Source: Pseudomicrostroma phylloplanum | Taxonomy: Eukaryota > Basidiomycota > Exobasidiomycetes > Microstromatales | Assembly (NCBI GenBank): GCA_039545275.1 | Contig: BCHS01000003.1 | Span: forward strand, 558,001 to 622,000 | Direction of reading: 5' to 3' | Length of the DNA: 64,000 nt | Shown here: positions 1-12,045 of the stretch, one piece after another | Position numbering within the stretch: position 1 is the stretch's first letter | Layout: each line of letters begins with the position of its first letter | Program-made: the position numbers and the translations under genes | Notes under the pieces: model-generated | Seen by the model: the letters and a program-made list of their open reading frames with translations, nothing else | Told to the model about the DNA's origin: nothing | Database searches by the model: none

Positions 1-3000
1 TCCTCCAGATACTTGGCTACTGCCTCCTCCCAGTTGGCCAGAGGTATATCCCTCGGTGCTGGCTACGAAGCACTTGACATGAGAGTCCATCTTGATGCCG
101 GCTGCAGTCTCTGCAACGTAGGGGTCGTTCTCAACAGCCGCCTCGGCCTCTCTCGCCTCCCTCCCGCGTACTAGCTGCTCGATCGCAGCCGTGGCACTGG
201 ACAGACCCTCCATCTGAGCAGTGGTTGTTTCTCGTGGGGCGGACCTGATGCTCTTCGAAGCGCTTGCTCCAGTCGCGATCTCGTATGACTCCACCATCAC
301 GCATCTGTCGATGTCCCAAGTTTCGATCAACGTTTGTGTGCTCATCTTGGCCAGTGATTGCTCCTCGTAGCTGATCATGACCCACCGTCCTCTGCCTTTG
401 CTGGGATGCAGACGACAGTCTGTCACCTTGACAAGACTAGACTCGTACGGGCGGCTGCTGCTTCCCACCCGCCAGCTCTTGACAAGGAGCCCAAAGCGAA
501 GGTCCCAAAATACCATGGATCCCCCTAGGGTACCAGCAAGCAGCCAGATGCCCTGTTTGTCTCGACACATGCAAGTGATGGGACCGAAGTGAGACGGATT
601 CTTCAAGGCTTGCAGGACCTGCATGGTCCTCAGGTCCAAGATCGTGATACGTGAATGCGATGTACCCAGAACGAGCTTGGCAGAGGGAGAGTCAGAAGAG
701 CTTTGCAAAAGAGAAACAACGTACTCGCCGGGTGTGCTCAGCTGAAAGTTACTGATCAAGCGAGGCTTTCCATACCGAGGTAGGCTAGCCGAGCTCAGGT
801 CAACTCGCCAGACGTGCAAGCTCCCATCCGTAGCTGTGCTGACAAAGCAATGCGTCGATTCGAGGGCGATCAAAGCGGTGATCTGGCCTGAGTGAGCCGA
901 GTAGGTGGTCCGCGAGCGAGAAGTGACATTCTTCTCTAGTCGAGCCGTGTCCCAGATCTTTACAGTACCGTCCTCTGACCCGGAAGCGAAGAAGGCGTGA
1001 TCTGGTGAAACAGCGATAGCGCTGATTGGTCCTGTGTGCTCGTTGAAGTATGCAACCAATTTGCCTTCGGGGCGGCGACTGCCTCCGCTCGTATTGGAGG
1101 TTGCCGCTTCACGAGCCGTTCCAGTCGGCGTCACACCCGAAGAAGACGCTTTGCCACCCCTCTTTCGAGATGCAGGGCCCGAGCCGACCCTTGGGCCTAA
1201 CTCACCAGAGCGGTCTCTGAAGTTCTTCAAGAACACCATTTCCAGATGAGCTAGGATGTACGGGTCCGTTCCTTCGTACGTCGAACGGAAGAGAGGGCCC
1301 TCGTTGTCTTCACCTCCTCCAATCCCAGCACCTGGTCCGCCGCGCACCGTAGGCGTGACTGACCCCGTCGGTGTCGGTGCCTCTGAAGGAAGTGTACTTG
1401 TCATGCTGATCGAGCGTAGCTTCGCTGCTAGGTCTGACATTGTGCCAGTCGCGTTTGCAGACGACTCAGCTACAGAAGCAGGTGCAGCTTTGACGATGCC
1501 CAGACGAGCTTGCCCCGAAGCCGACCGCTGACTGGCCAAGGAGATGGCAGTGCCCTCGAGTCCAGCACTAGGGGCTGAGCGTGACGGTCGGCGACTGCCG
1601 CTTCCAGGTGCATCAGATCTTCCAGCAGGCGATGTAATACTTGCTCGCCGGCTGGACTCACTTGCAGCAAAATCGATCGAGCCTGCACTGAAGACGCGAG
1701 CTTCGCTGATGCGTCGTCTGGCGACTTGACCAGAGAATCCGGAGCGGATCGTAGGGGAGCGAGCAGAGCCGATCGGTTGCTGGTCAATATTGCCTTGGTC
1801 CCCGGCAGAGGAAGCACCTGCCTTGTTGAACGAAAAGAAGATGGTCTGTGGAGTGACCTCTTTCAGTTCCTGCACCTCGGAATGCTGCCTCGTAGGAGGT
1901 AGAGACGGATCGTCGGTCGAGTAAGGGCGTTGTCTAGCAACATGCTTGGAGACCTTCCAAATGTACTCCCTAAGTCCCAGCAATTTGACTTCGTCATCGG
2001 ACCCAAATCCGAGTGCACGAAGCTTGTCCATGAAGCCATCATCCTCATCGCTGCGAGGCAGCGGCCGCCTGATGATCTGCTGGGCGTCTGAATCGGGGGA
2101 CTTGACCATGAGTCTCAGACCCTCAAGAGCAATTGCATTGCCTACGCCAGCCTTGCTGCCAAGGGCAGCAGCGCCGTCGCCCTTCCAGAACGCCGTTTTG
2201 CTTGCCGTTGCAGCCCAAGTCAGAGCAGCTTGAAGAATATTGCGTGACAGCGGGGCTTTGGCAGACTCGATGATACTCAGAGCTGACAGATCCTCGAGTT
2301 CGTACTTGAGAAGCGGTCTGATGGATGGGTACACAATGGCCCAAACGTCTGTTGCATCGAGATGGGCCGTTGCATCCACCAGAAAGCGTGCAGCAGCTTG
2401 TCGGATCCACAAGTTCGAGTGACACAAGAAACCAGCGGTGGCACCAACCAGATCGAAGATTTGGAACTTGGAAAGCAGCAGAGACGAGCCTGCTGTCACC
2501 ACTTGGCCAAGTCCGGCTAGGACTCTGACAACTACGAAGTCTTCGGGATCTGATAGGGCCTGTACCATTAGGGGAACGATGTATTCTTCCACACTTCTGG
2601 AGCCAGCCACAACGGCGAGATGCGGTATGGCTTCGAAGAAGGCGTCTCGTAGCTGCCAATCTCGATCGTTGAGGTAAGTGATCATATGGCTGAGCAAGAC
2701 ATCATTGGTAGTGACGTTGCCGAGGAGAGTACACATCGGTGCGATGCCACTCAGAAGCGATCTCTTCACTGCTGGATCGGAATCTGTCAAGAGTGCAGTG
2801 ACTTGTTCCTGTGCAAAGTCGCGGATATCTTGCAATTGGGCATCGTAGCTCGCCTCTTCAGACTGCTGGTCGAAGTCTTCGAAAGTCTCCTGCTCAGCTA
2901 CGAAGGCCCCAGACGCTCGAAGTGCTTGAGTCTGCTGAAGGAAGCGCTGTGCGCATGCCACGAGCGTCGGGAAGCATGACGCATACGCCCTTCGGACTGT

Positions 3001-4819
3001 CGTGGATGTATCGCTAGCTATGCGGCGCAAGTTGGGAAAGACGTACTCAACGCAGACGCTTTCGTTGGCAGGCGTGATAGTCTTGACGAGCAGCAGGAGT
3101 TGTACCGTGGAGCGTATGGCGGCGGCTCTGACTCCAGCGCTGAGATCGTCGATCAGAGCTACGAGATATGGCAGCACTCGGTCGAGTTTTGCCTCGTCTG
3201 TCAGCCATCTCGCAGAGAGATGAAGTAGTAAATCGAGAGCATGCTCCTTTGAAGATGCTCTCAGCGCATTCCGCAAATTGCTGAGGATGACGGACAGAAC
3301 GATGAGACCGGCTCCATCGGTGGTGACGTGGCGGCGGTGATGGCTCAAGATCGAGCTGCTGAGGCGGGGAATATTCAGCTGGACCGGTATTGACTTCTCA
3401 GCAGCATGCACTGAGCCTTGCACCAGAGGCTCTCCGCTTTCGAAATCATCCTCTTCGATCATTGCATCAAAGTCGCCGTCGCCGCAATCCGCGTCCAAGT
3501 GACGCACGACTACTGACCATTCCTCGTAAAGGTGTTCAAGCCGCAGATCAGCTTGACGTTGTGTTTCACGTGCTGGGTCCTCCGAGCCAGAGAGATGGCG
3601 ATCGGACTCTGTGCCTGACAGCTGCGACGCGCCGGAGCTATTCATTTCCTTGTGCTGCTCGCGAAGTGTGGTAGCTTTTGGGGTGTACCGCTGTAGATCA
3701 ACCAGGTACGGATGGAGGAAAGATTCAAAGACCTGAGGGAAGAGGCCTGACTGCTCCTGAAGACACTGTGTGAAGGTGGGTCTTTGGGTAGGATCTATGG
3801 AGAGCATCGCCCGGATCATCGATCTTAGGGGCGCATCCTGTATTTCGGCCAGAGGCGTCTCAAGATCGTAGCGTCCTTCACGATACTTGAAGAGTTGACT
3901 TAGGGTGAACAGGGGTGCGCCGTCCCTCCAGAGTTCCGAGATGACGCAGCCAAGAGAGAAGACATCCATGGCCTCTGTCACTTTGCCATCCCTCTTGCCT
4001 AGACCGAGGATCTCATTATAGGGATCTCCTGAGCTGGTGATCGAGGTGTTACCGGCGCTGCTGGATGCAGATGCTCCGGAAGTTGAGGCGCCAGACCGAA
4101 GACTAGCTTTCTGCCTCGCAATGTCCGATCCGGCAGAGTAGAAGCGCTCCGGAGCAACGTAGCAAGTCCTCCGCCCTGACGCATCGAAGAAGAAAGAAAA
4201 GTCGGCGGGGTCATCAAGAGGTAGGTAGGTCGGCTTGAAGGAGGCGGCGAAATCGGTGACGAAGACGGACAAGGAGGACGTCACGAGGACATTCTCTGTC
4301 TTGAGATCACCATGGGGAATCTGTGATGCGACGAAGCGGATCAGGAGGTCAGTTCCGTGAGCAGCTGGCTGTGTCAGCTGGCCCGACTGGACTCACGTCC
4401 TTCTCTCGTGATGCTCTCATAGCAGAGAGCAGCTGGTAGGTGATCCACTTCTTCTCCACCACTGTCAAGAAGGGTCGAGTACTGATACGATCATACAAGT
4501 TGCTCGAGACCCATTGCCGGATGAGATAGCCGGCTCTGTCTGTCTCTCGCGTCTGCTGATATGTCAAGACGTTGGGCACAGTAGCGAGGGTTTCCCTCTC
4601 CTTCTTCAACCTGCGAAAGAGATGACGCAAGGGCAGAGAGCCATCCGGCTTGACGAAGGTCTTTACGACTATGCGACCTTCTGTGTGTCGAGCTCTGACT
4701 GCCTTGAGAAAGCGGGACGAGCCCATGCTCTTCTCATACTGGACCTCATTCTCGCCCAGCTCGGCCAGTGTACTGACTCCTAGGGTTCCCCTCGCAGCGG
4801 CCGAGGCAGAGTTGCCCAT
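1..4819 (-). CDS. VPS15: Vps15 regulatory pseudokinase-like subunit of PI3-kinase (3' end beyond window)
   Basis: Regulatory subunit of the class III phosphatidylinositol 3-kinase (Vps34) complex on endosomes and autophagosomes. Exon 1 is 4397-4819 (141 codons) and exon 2 runs from 4320 past base 1; the 76-nt intron 4321-4396 is GTGAGT..CAG. The start MGNSAS carries the conserved N-myristoylation glycine. The kinase region follows family order: NLYDRISTRPF, the Vps15-specific HGDLKTEN catalytic loop spanning the junction, DFAASFKP in place of DFG, and YVAPERF. The middle should hold HEAT repeats. The C-terminal third has WD40 units, for example SGSEDGTVKIWD near 960-1000. About 1,581 residues are present, close to full fungal length. 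A Ser-rich insert follows the APERF motif. It is divergent from the cystathionine gamma-synthase gene. Confidence 0.93.
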
Positions 4820-5359
4820 CGTCTTGTCAGCAGACGTCTACCTCGGCATGTGCTGGCGGCAAGATGAAGTCTGTCCAGGATGTGACGAGGAAGTACCGGG
4901 TAGTGGCTGGTCGCAGTAGAAGAGGTGGGCAATTAGTAGGACTTATGCGAGGAGCGAGGCAGGCGAGGTGACCTACAACACCTCTATGCACGGCCCAGCG
5001 CCTGGACCACGCGCCGAACGGAACGGAGGATATCTGTAATCCTGGTCTCAGAGCTCGTAGGACTCACGTACCTTCTCTTTTCTCCGCACGAGTAGTGCTC
5101 CTAGCATCAAATCATAATTGTGTAATGTTTGTCAGAAATATCTTCATTGACATCCTGCGAATATCCATGCGCCCCCTCCCCAGACGAGTCGGCATGATCC
5201 GAGCTGTAGCGACTGCCAGAAGGCCGATGGAAGGCGGAGTTAGAGTATTTCGAGAAGGAGTGACTGAGTCAGGCACGACATCGGAAACAGCAATGGCATG
5301 GCGCCGCCTCTTCTTCCTGCCCTAGACTCCCATTGCTACCTCTCCACCTCCGGCTCATC
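4820..5359. promoter_or_regulatory. Divergent promoter region VPS15 / cystathionine gamma-synthase
   Basis: A 540-bp stretch between two divergent start codons with no supportable gene. It contains a perfect TGAGTCA at 5265-5271 (listed separately) and the partial palindrome ATGGCGCCGC at 5299-5308, which matches 8 of 10 bases of the sulfur-regulator (CYS3-type) consensus ATGGCGCCAT. Confidence 0.5.
5265..5271. promoter_or_regulatory. Gcn4/Cpc1-type TGAGTCA site upstream of cystathionine gamma-synthase
   Basis: Perfect TGASTCA heptamer 89 bp before the start codon of an amino-acid biosynthesis gene. Gcn4-family bZIP factors bind this sequence under general amino-acid control. The match is seen; binding is inferred. 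A second TGAGTCA lies in the first intron of the same gene at 5639-5645. Confidence 0.4.
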
Positions 5360-7588
5360 ATGACTGCCATGACCGCAACTTCGAGACCTCAGGCAGCAGC
5401 CAGTCGGTCCCTCGATGGTGGCTATGACTACTCTGTGGGCACTTCGATCCCGGCAAACATGCCTCACGCCGTGTCGGTGAGCCTGCCCAAATGGAAGGAC
5501 AATGTCGATTACGAGGAAGGCAGATTGGGGGATGTCATGGAGATCGGCTATCCCAGATTCTTCATCCACAAGAGCATTCAACAGGTCAGTCGGAGGCATG
5601 CCGCAGATGCTTGCCTGCAGAACGATTGAGCTGACTCTTGAGTCAGCCTCGTCCTCTTTCTTCTCTTCTAGCTCGCGGCAGTGCTCGTCCGCAAATTCGG
5701 TACCCCCGCATTAGGAGCGAACGAGGCCGAAAGCTGCCTTCTGCTACCCTCTTCCCGCTCGGCTGACCGGTGTAGAGCTTTCATGCAATCGCAGTACGCA
5801 AAGAACCCGCCTGGGAAAGGAGAATCCTCCCAGCTACCAGTCCGAGTGGTACAATTCAGCCTTGTCAGCCCATCTGCAGCTGGCGAGGGATCGATGGCGA
5901 GCTCTCAAGAGCTCTCGCTCAGCTCAGCTCCTGTATACCTCTATATTGTCCTATTCCCAGCATCTGCCTTTCCGCTAGCGAAAGCTTTCTGGCAACATAC
6001 AGGGGACGGCATCAGCAGTCGCTTGGCAGAACACAGTCTGCGGATCCTAGCAGAGATGGGTCGTGTGGGTGATGACACGCCATCTCCGGGCACGCGGACA
6101 CCTGCTCGCAAGGTGGAAGACGATACATCTGAGCCGGTTCATCGCCGCTACTCGAAGAATAGGCACTACTCGAGAGCCAGCTCCTCGAACGCTGCTCCTT
6201 CGGCCCTTGCCGCCTCTGCCCCGATCACGGCTGCTATGCCCGCTCTCAGAGCTGCCCAAGATACTGCCGACCCCGATGCTGAGCTGGAGAGCGGCAGCCA
6301 GTCTGCCTATGTAGAGGAGAGGTATGGCAGAAATTTGCCCGCCAGTTCAGCTTCCCTTGCGAAGAAGGTGCTCAAGCGAAGAATTGCCGGTACACTGCTA
6401 GCTGATCGCTTACCACCTCCAAACCCGGCAGAGGACGGCTTGCAGTCCAAAGAGCATGAAGTTGGCACAACTGCAAGAGAGGGCACTCAGCTGAGCGAAG
6501 ACGACGTCTTCCTCTTCCCTACTGGTATGAGCTCGATCTTCCATGCTCATCAGACTGCCCTGCGGTGGCGGAAGCGCTCCGCCGGGGCTGACAAAGTCGG
6601 GAAGAGCGTCTGCTTCGGCTTCCCATATACCGACACTCTCAAGATCCTACAGAAGTGGGGACCAGGCTGCCACTTCTACGGCAATGGACAAGACTCTGAT
6701 CTCGATGACCTCGAAAAGTTGCTGCAGGCACAGTCCTCAAGCTCGGGCGAGGCACCCGTACTGTCTCTCTTCTGCGAGTTTCCCAGCAATCCGCTCCTCC
6801 GCTGCCCTGATCTACCTCGGATCCGCAGACTGGCTGACGAGCACAACTTCGTCGTCGTGGTCGACGAGACGATTGGCAACTTCCTCAATGTAGAAGTTTT
6901 GCCTTATGCGGACATTGTCGTGTCGTCACTCACAAAGGTCTTCTCAGGCGATGCCAATGTGATGGGTGGGTCGATGGTCATCAATCCTCAGTCGGTCCAC
7001 AAGCAGACGCTGAGGGCCGCCCTGGAGGAAGAGTACGAGGACAACTATTGGGGAGTAGACTCAGTCTTCATGGAGCGTAACTCTCGTGACTTTGCTTCAA
7101 GAGTCGAGAGAATTGACCTCAATGCCGAAGCCTTGGCGGACCTCTTGCATGGGGAAATGCTCAAGGAGCGAAAGGACGAGGTAGACAAGGCTCGTCAGGT
7201 GATCAAGAGAGTGTACTACCCGAAGTACATCACGAGGAACCACTACGATGCCTGTCGACGAACGAAGAACCTTCTTGGCTCGGGGTCGACATCTCTCAGA
7301 GAGGGAGGAGGGTATGGTGGTCTCTTCTCTATCATCTTCACATCGACGCAGGCCTCTACTGCCTTCTACGACGAGCTCAAGTGCGCTAAGGGTCCGAGTC
7401 TCGGGACCAACTTCACCCTCGCCAGTCCCTACGCCATCTTGGCTCACTATACGGAGCTGGAATGGGCTGCCCAATTTGGTGTGGACAGTGCGCTGGTGAG
7501 GGTCAGTACGGGTCTGGAGGAGACGGAGGAGCTGAAGACGATGTTCAGCAGAGCATTGGAAGCGGCTAGGAATGCAATGAGCTGCTAG
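5360..7588 (+). CDS. STR2: Cystathionine gamma-synthase (STR2-type)
   Basis: PLP enzyme of transsulfuration that makes cystathionine from cysteine and an activated homoserine, feeding methionine synthesis. Exons are 5360-5584 and 5672-7588 (713 residues); the intron has donor GTCAGT and acceptor CTAG. The start is the first in-frame ATG (MTAMTATSRP). Exon 1 ends in GYPRFFIHKSIQQ and exon 2 opens with LAAVLVRKFG, the usual N-terminal block of fungal Str2. The catalytic fold shows FPTGMSSIFHAHQ, EFPSNPLLRCPDL, VVVVDETIGNF and the PLP-lysine motif SSLTKVFSGD. About 250 residues, partly low complexity, lie between the N-terminal block and the PLP fold; fungal Str2 proteins also have a long N-terminal region. 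TGAGTCA sites in the promoter and intron suggest amino-acid-starvation control. Confidence 0.9.
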
Positions 7589-7663
7589 AATCGCAGCAGT
7601 CAAAGAAGACGTCTTCTATTCCAGATGTACTTGCAAAGACATGAAATCTATCACATTGCCCCT

Positions 7664-8430
7664 CTATAGCTCTCCTTCTTCGACAAGCTCTCCCACTACG
7701 GGGTACTTGGCACTGAAATGACCTTCCCACTCCCTCATGCTCGTCTTTTCCCCATGGCTGAGATCTGCTAGCGAGTCGATGGGCTTGTCCAGAGGTGTGA
7801 GCATTTCTGTAGCAGCAGTCACGGTCAGAAGGTCATGTTAAGCTCGGCGTCCGCGGGAGACGAAGCAAACTATGGGCGCCGGCGTGGGTCGTCTCACCTA
7901 AGTCGAAGGACTGTTTCGCCATGCCTCGTGAAGCATCGCGTCCTGCAAAGTTGCCATATGGTCCGCCTGTCATTGTAGAAAGAGGGTGGGCATTGGAGGC
8001 TCAATTGTCAGCGCTTGCACCCACACAGAATCCATGTCGCCACACTGTGCTACTGACCTGGTCCGTAGAAGCGTCCCCCGGTCGTCACATCAAACACCTT
8101 CCGATTGATGGAGAGAAGGATCGTCGCTCCGCCCCCTTTACTGCTCCCATCAAAGATGGCCAGAGACTTCGGAGTGTACTTCTTCCATTGTGCAGACTGA
8201 GGATGCTGAGCTGGCAAGTAGTTGTATGCTTCCGAGGAGGTGATTCGGCTTGCCTCTTTGACCGTTGGAGTGAGGCGGGAGATGGAGGTGGGAATGAACA
8301 GCGGGAGGAGGAGGTAGAGGAGGATGCCGCTCAGGGCGAGGTTGAGCGGATTGTGTGTCAGGGCTTGGACGACTGGGTGACTCAAAATGCCTGCGCTAGC
8401 AGGTGGTGGGCTGCTCTTGAAGAAGTCCAT
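7664..8430 (-). CDS. DAP1: Dap1/PGRMC-like cytochrome b5-fold heme protein
   Basis: Member of the MAPR family. In yeast, Dap1 binds heme and supports the sterol P450 Erg11, affecting azole tolerance. Exons are 8058-8430, 7898-7966 and 7664-7806, giving 194 residues; both introns are 91 nt. An N-terminal membrane segment (about residues 30-47, LNLALSGILLYLLLPLF) anchors it, probably in the ER. The heme-binding core reads FYGPGGPYGNFAGRDASRG, with the family tyrosines (FYG and PYG) split by intron 1. It ends EWEGHFSAKYPVVGELVEEG, the normal C-terminal helix. It converges on the cystathionine gamma-synthase gene with a 75-bp gap and diverges from ALA1. Confidence 0.92.
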
Positions 8431-8759
8431 CTTGTCTTGAGCGTGTGGTACGATGATGATACAGCTGAGGTGAAGACCGGGAAGGTCTGATCTTCCGGCC
8501 CCGGCAACGTCGTCACCTCAGTCGGACTTCTACGGAAAGGGAGATGGAGGCCCCGCGTGTGTGCTTTGTCTTGTGTGCGTGGCTGGCTGCCTCGCCTCGG
8601 CTGCCGCGCGCCCACTTCCTTCTTTTCGAAAAGACGCGGGGCACAGAGGCGAGTCAGTCAGTCAGTCAGTCAGTCAGTGCTCACTGGCACACCTTCGAGG
8701 ACCATCACCACCTTCTGGCCATCGATCCTACCACACCTCTTCGCCTACAACGTTCTTGT
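8431..8759. promoter_or_regulatory. Divergent promoter region DAP1 / ALA1
   Basis: About 330 bp between DAP1 and the upstream in-frame ATG of ALA1. It holds the AGTC tetranucleotide tract at 8652-8678. The ALA1 frame stays open up to an ATG at 8544, but residues encoded before 8760 include the repeat and look non-coding. Confidence 0.45.
8652..8678. repeat. (AGTC)n microsatellite
   Basis: Between six and seven uninterrupted AGTC units in the ALA1 5' region. Confidence 0.85.
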
Positions 8760-8948
8760 ATGCGATTGAGCACAACACCGCTCTCACATCTATATAGACT
8801 CAGGCCATCTTCTACCCCCCTGCCTCTTCCGAGCCCCACACCAACGCACACTCACCTCGGCAGGGCAGCACTTCCCCCCGCCCTCGTCTCTCTTCCCCCT
8901 TCGCTGCAGCACCTGCGAACAACCTACACCACTCGCACCTCTTCCAGC
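8760..8948 (+). other. Probable alternative mitochondrial presequence of alanyl-tRNA synthetase
   Basis: In-frame extension of 63 residues from ATG 8760 ([14 protein letters not shown]..) to the cytosolic ATG at 8949. It is rich in Arg, Ser and Thr and has no acidic residue, as expected of a mitochondrial targeting peptide. TATATAG at 8791-8797 lies inside it and could help make shorter transcripts. Targeting is inferred. Confidence 0.55.
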
Positions 8949-11942
8949 ATGGCCGCCGACAGCAACAGCTCGCGCTTCGCCACTACGTCGAAGTTCGGCG
9001 AGTGGCCAGCCAAGAAGGTCCGACAGACCTTCATGGACTACTTCACAAAGGACAACGGCCACACCTTTGTTCCCAGCAGTGCGACCATTCCCTACGATGA
9101 CCCCACGCTCCTCTTTGCCAATGCCGGAATGAACCAGTACAAGTCCATCTTCCTTGGCACAGTCGACCCTTCGACCTCATTTGCACAGCTCAAGAGGGCT
9201 GCCAACTCACAGAAGTGCATTCGAGCTGGTGGTAAGCACAACGACCTGGACGATGTGGGCAAGGACACCTACCACCACACCTTCTTTGAGATGCTGGGTA
9301 ACTGGTCCTTCGGAGATTATTTCAAGGCGGAGGCTATCCCGCTCGCTTGGAACCTGCTCACGAAAGTGTACGGGCTCCCAGCTGATCGGCTGTACGTCAC
9401 CTACTTCGAGGGAGACCCGGCCAATGGCCTGGAAGCAGATATCGAGGCTCGAGACCTGTGGCTCAAGGTTGGTGTGCAGGAGGACCGCATCTTGACTGGT
9501 AATGCCAAGGACAACTTCTGGGAAATGGGAGCGACTGGTCCTTGTGGACCGTGCAGTGAGATCCACTACGACCGAATCGGGGGCCGCAACGCATCTCACC
9601 TCGTCAACCAGGATGATCCTGATGTCTTGGAAATCTGGAACAACGTCTTCATTCAGTACAATCGCGAGCCTGATTCATCGCTCAGGCCGCTGCCTGCTAA
9701 GCACATCGACACTGGAATGGGCTTCGAGCGTCTCGTCTCCGTTCTGCAGGACAAGCGGTCGAATTACGACACGGACGTCTTCGAGCCCATCTTCGCCAAG
9801 ATCCAGGAGCTGACGAATGCTAGGCCATACACCGGCCTGCTAGGCAAGGAGGATGCCGATGGAATCGACACTGCCTACAGGGTGGTTGCCGACCACGTCA
9901 GGACATTGACAGTAGCCATGACCGATGGAGGAGTGCCCGACAAGGATGGAAGGGGATACGTCCTGAGACGTATCCTGCGAAGGGGTACTCGATTCGTTCG
10001 CAAGTACTTCCAAGTGCCGATCGGAGACTTCTTCAGCCAGCTTGTCCCCGTCGTTGTGACGCAAATGGGCGACTTCTTCCCGGAACTGCACAACAAGGTG
10101 GACGACATTCGCGCCATCCTGAAGGAGGAAGAGGAGTCCTTCTCGCGCACTCTGGACCGAGGAGAGAAGCTCTTTGAGCAGTATGCTGCCAAGGCTATCG
10201 AGGCAAAGGCCACGTCACTGTCTGGAGAAGACGTCTGGAGGCTGTACGACACATATGGATTCCCCGTCGACCTGACGCTGATTATGGCTCAGGAGAAGGG
10301 TCTGGGCGTCAATGATGACGAGTTCCAGGAGGCGAAGACGAAGAGCTACGAAGCTAGCAAAGGAGGCGCACGCACGCAGGAGGAGGGCATGCCCCGCTTC
10401 GATGTTCATGATCTGGGTGCCCTGGAGAAGATGGACGAGGTGCCGAAGACCGATGACTCTCACAAGTTCGGCAGGGGCAATGTCTCTGCTACGATCAAGG
10501 CCATCTACCAGAACAAGGGCTTCCACCCCTCTTCAAACGGGCCAAATGTGGATACATCGAAGCCCATCGGACTGCTCCTCGACCGCACCAACTTCTACGC
10601 CGAGTCTGGTGGTCAGCAAGCTGACACTGGCAGCATTGTCATTGATGGCAAGAGCGAGTTCGAAGTGCTCGATGTACAAGTCTTCAACGGCTACGTGCTG
10701 CATTCGGGTTGGTTCAAGTACGGCGAGCTTGCCGTTGGAGACGCCGTCGTTGCTGGCTACGATGAGCTCAGGAGGTGGCCGCTGCGCAACAACCACACCG
10801 GTACCCACATCCTGAACTTTGCTTTGCGTGAAGTGCTCGGAGACCACATCGACCAGAAGGGCTCCCTCGTTGCCCCCACCAAGCTGCGATACGATTTCTC
10901 GCACAAGGCTGGAGTAACAAACGCTGAGATGGAGAAGATCGAAAAGATCTCTCTGGATTGGGTCAAGAAGAATGTGCCCGTCTACAGCAAGGAGATGGAC
11001 TTGGAGAGTGCCAAGAAGATCCCTGGCCTGCGAGCTGTATTCGGCGAGTCTTATCCTGACCCAGTGAGGGTCGTCGTGATCGAGTTCGACCCCAACGAGA
11101 TCGAAAAGGACCTGACAAACTCAAAGTGGGCCAGCACATCGATCGAATTCTGTGGTGGTACACACGTCGCAAAGACTGGAGACATCGGAGACTTTGCAAT
11201 TGTCGAGGAGGGCGGCATCGCCAAGGGGATTAGGAGAATCGTCGCCGTCACTGGTGAAGAGGCACAAGCGGCTGCGCGGGTGGCAGACGAGGCCTCTGCC
11301 CGTCTGGACACTATTGCCGCGCTGAAGGACCGCTCGACCAAGGACGCCGCGCTGAAGAGCTTCTCCGTCGAGATTGGCCAGCTGGAGATCTCAGTCCTGA
11401 AGAAGGCCAAGCTGAACGAGCGCTTCACCAAGGTGAGGAAAGACCACGATGCCGAGCAGAAGAAGGTGGACAAGGAGCAAGGCACAATGGTCTCCAATGC
11501 CATCACTGCTTACTTTGCCAAGGGCGGCGAAGGAGAGAACAAGACTTTCCTGGTCAAGCAGTTCGACGTAGGCTCCAATGCCAAGGCGCTGGCTGCAGGA
11601 ATCCTGACCGCCAAGAAGCTTGAAAAGGCCGTCTACCTTTTCTCTGAGCAGGTGGACGAGGAGGCCTCTGCGGCTGCCAAGAAGGAGCTCGGTGACGAGA
11701 GGATGGTCAAGGCCAAGGTGCCGCACTGCAACTATGTGCCCAAGGCGGACCAGGAGAAGGGACTCGACGCCCGTCAATGGGCGGATCTGGTCACGAAGAG
11801 CATCGGAGGTAAAGGAGGTGGTAAGGTCGACGGAGCCAATGGTGTTGGAGAGGATGGAGGACCTGCTATGGAGGATGCGCTCCTTGCTGCTGAGAGGTTC
11901 TACATCTACCAGACGGAGGAGAGCGCCATGCCTAGGCAATAG
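8949..11942 (+). CDS. ALA1: Alanyl-tRNA synthetase
   Basis: Class II synthetase that charges tRNA-Ala. One exon; 997 residues from the ATG at 8949, close to the usual eukaryotic length. The frame extends upstream through an ATG at 8760 that would add a mitochondrial presequence. The N-terminal catalytic domain has [23 protein letters not shown] and NWSFGDYFK. The editing domain carries HTGTHILN, and its second metal site is CGGTHV followed by KTGDIGDF. The C-terminal C-Ala region is short. Eukaryotes commonly make cytosolic and mitochondrial AlaRS from one gene; yeast uses weak upstream starts, whereas here a normal upstream ATG is present. It converges with RRP3 across about 100 bp. Confidence 0.96.
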   Translation: MAADSNSSRFATTSKFGEWPAKKVRQTFMDYFTKDNGHTFVPSSATIPYDDPTLLFANAGMNQYKSIFLGTVDPSTSFAQLKRAANSQKCIRAGGKHNDLDDVGKDTYHHTFFEMLGNWSFGDYFKAEAIPLAWNLLTKVYGLPADRLYVTYFEGDPANGLEADIEARDLWLKVGVQEDRILTGNAKDNFWEMGATGPCGPCSEIHYDRIGGRNASHLVNQDDPDVLEIWNNVFIQYNREPDSSLRPLPAKHIDTGMGFERLVSVLQDKRSNYDTDVFEPIFAKIQELTNARPYTGLLGKEDADGIDTAYRVVADHVRTLTVAMTDGGVPDKDGRGYVLRRILRRGTRFVRKYFQVPIGDFFSQLVPVVVTQMGDFFPELHNKVDDIRAILKEEEESFSRTLDRGEKLFEQYAAKAIEAKATSLSGEDVWRLYDTYGFPVDLTLIMAQEKGLGVNDDEFQEAKTKSYEASKGGARTQEEGMPRFDVHDLGALEKMDEVPKTDDSHKFGRGNVSATIKAIYQNKGFHPSSNGPNVDTSKPIGLLLDRTNFYAESGGQQADTGSIVIDGKSEFEVLDVQVFNGYVLHSGWFKYGELAVGDAVVAGYDELRRWPLRNNHTGTHILNFALREVLGDHIDQKGSLVAPTKLRYDFSHKAGVTNAEMEKIEKISLDWVKKNVPVYSKEMDLESAKKIPGLRAVFGESYPDPVRVVVIEFDPNEIEKDLTNSKWASTSIEFCGGTHVAKTGDIGDFAIVEEGGIAKGIRRIVAVTGEEAQAAARVADEASARLDTIAALKDRSTKDAALKSFSVEIGQLEISVLKKAKLNERFTKVRKDHDAEQKKVDKEQGTMVSNAITAYFAKGGEGENKTFLVKQFDVGSNAKALAAGILTAKKLEKAVYLFSEQVDEEASAAAKKELGDERMVKAKVPHCNYVPKADQEKGLDARQWADLVTKSIGGKGGGKVDGANGVGEDGGPAMEDALLAAERFYIYQTEESAMPRQ

Positions 11943-12045
11943 ACGACGATGACAGACGAAGGCAGGCGAATGTGGAAGGATAAGCAATGTCACAATTTGC
12001 TCGTTGCTATTGACTCTGTTGTGACGCTGCGAGTATTTGAGATCC

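Noticed and set aside
8544..8759. Extension of ALA1 to the ATG at 8544
   Set aside because: The added residues encode the AGTC repeat and do not look like a presequence; the ATG at 8760 is a better upstream start.
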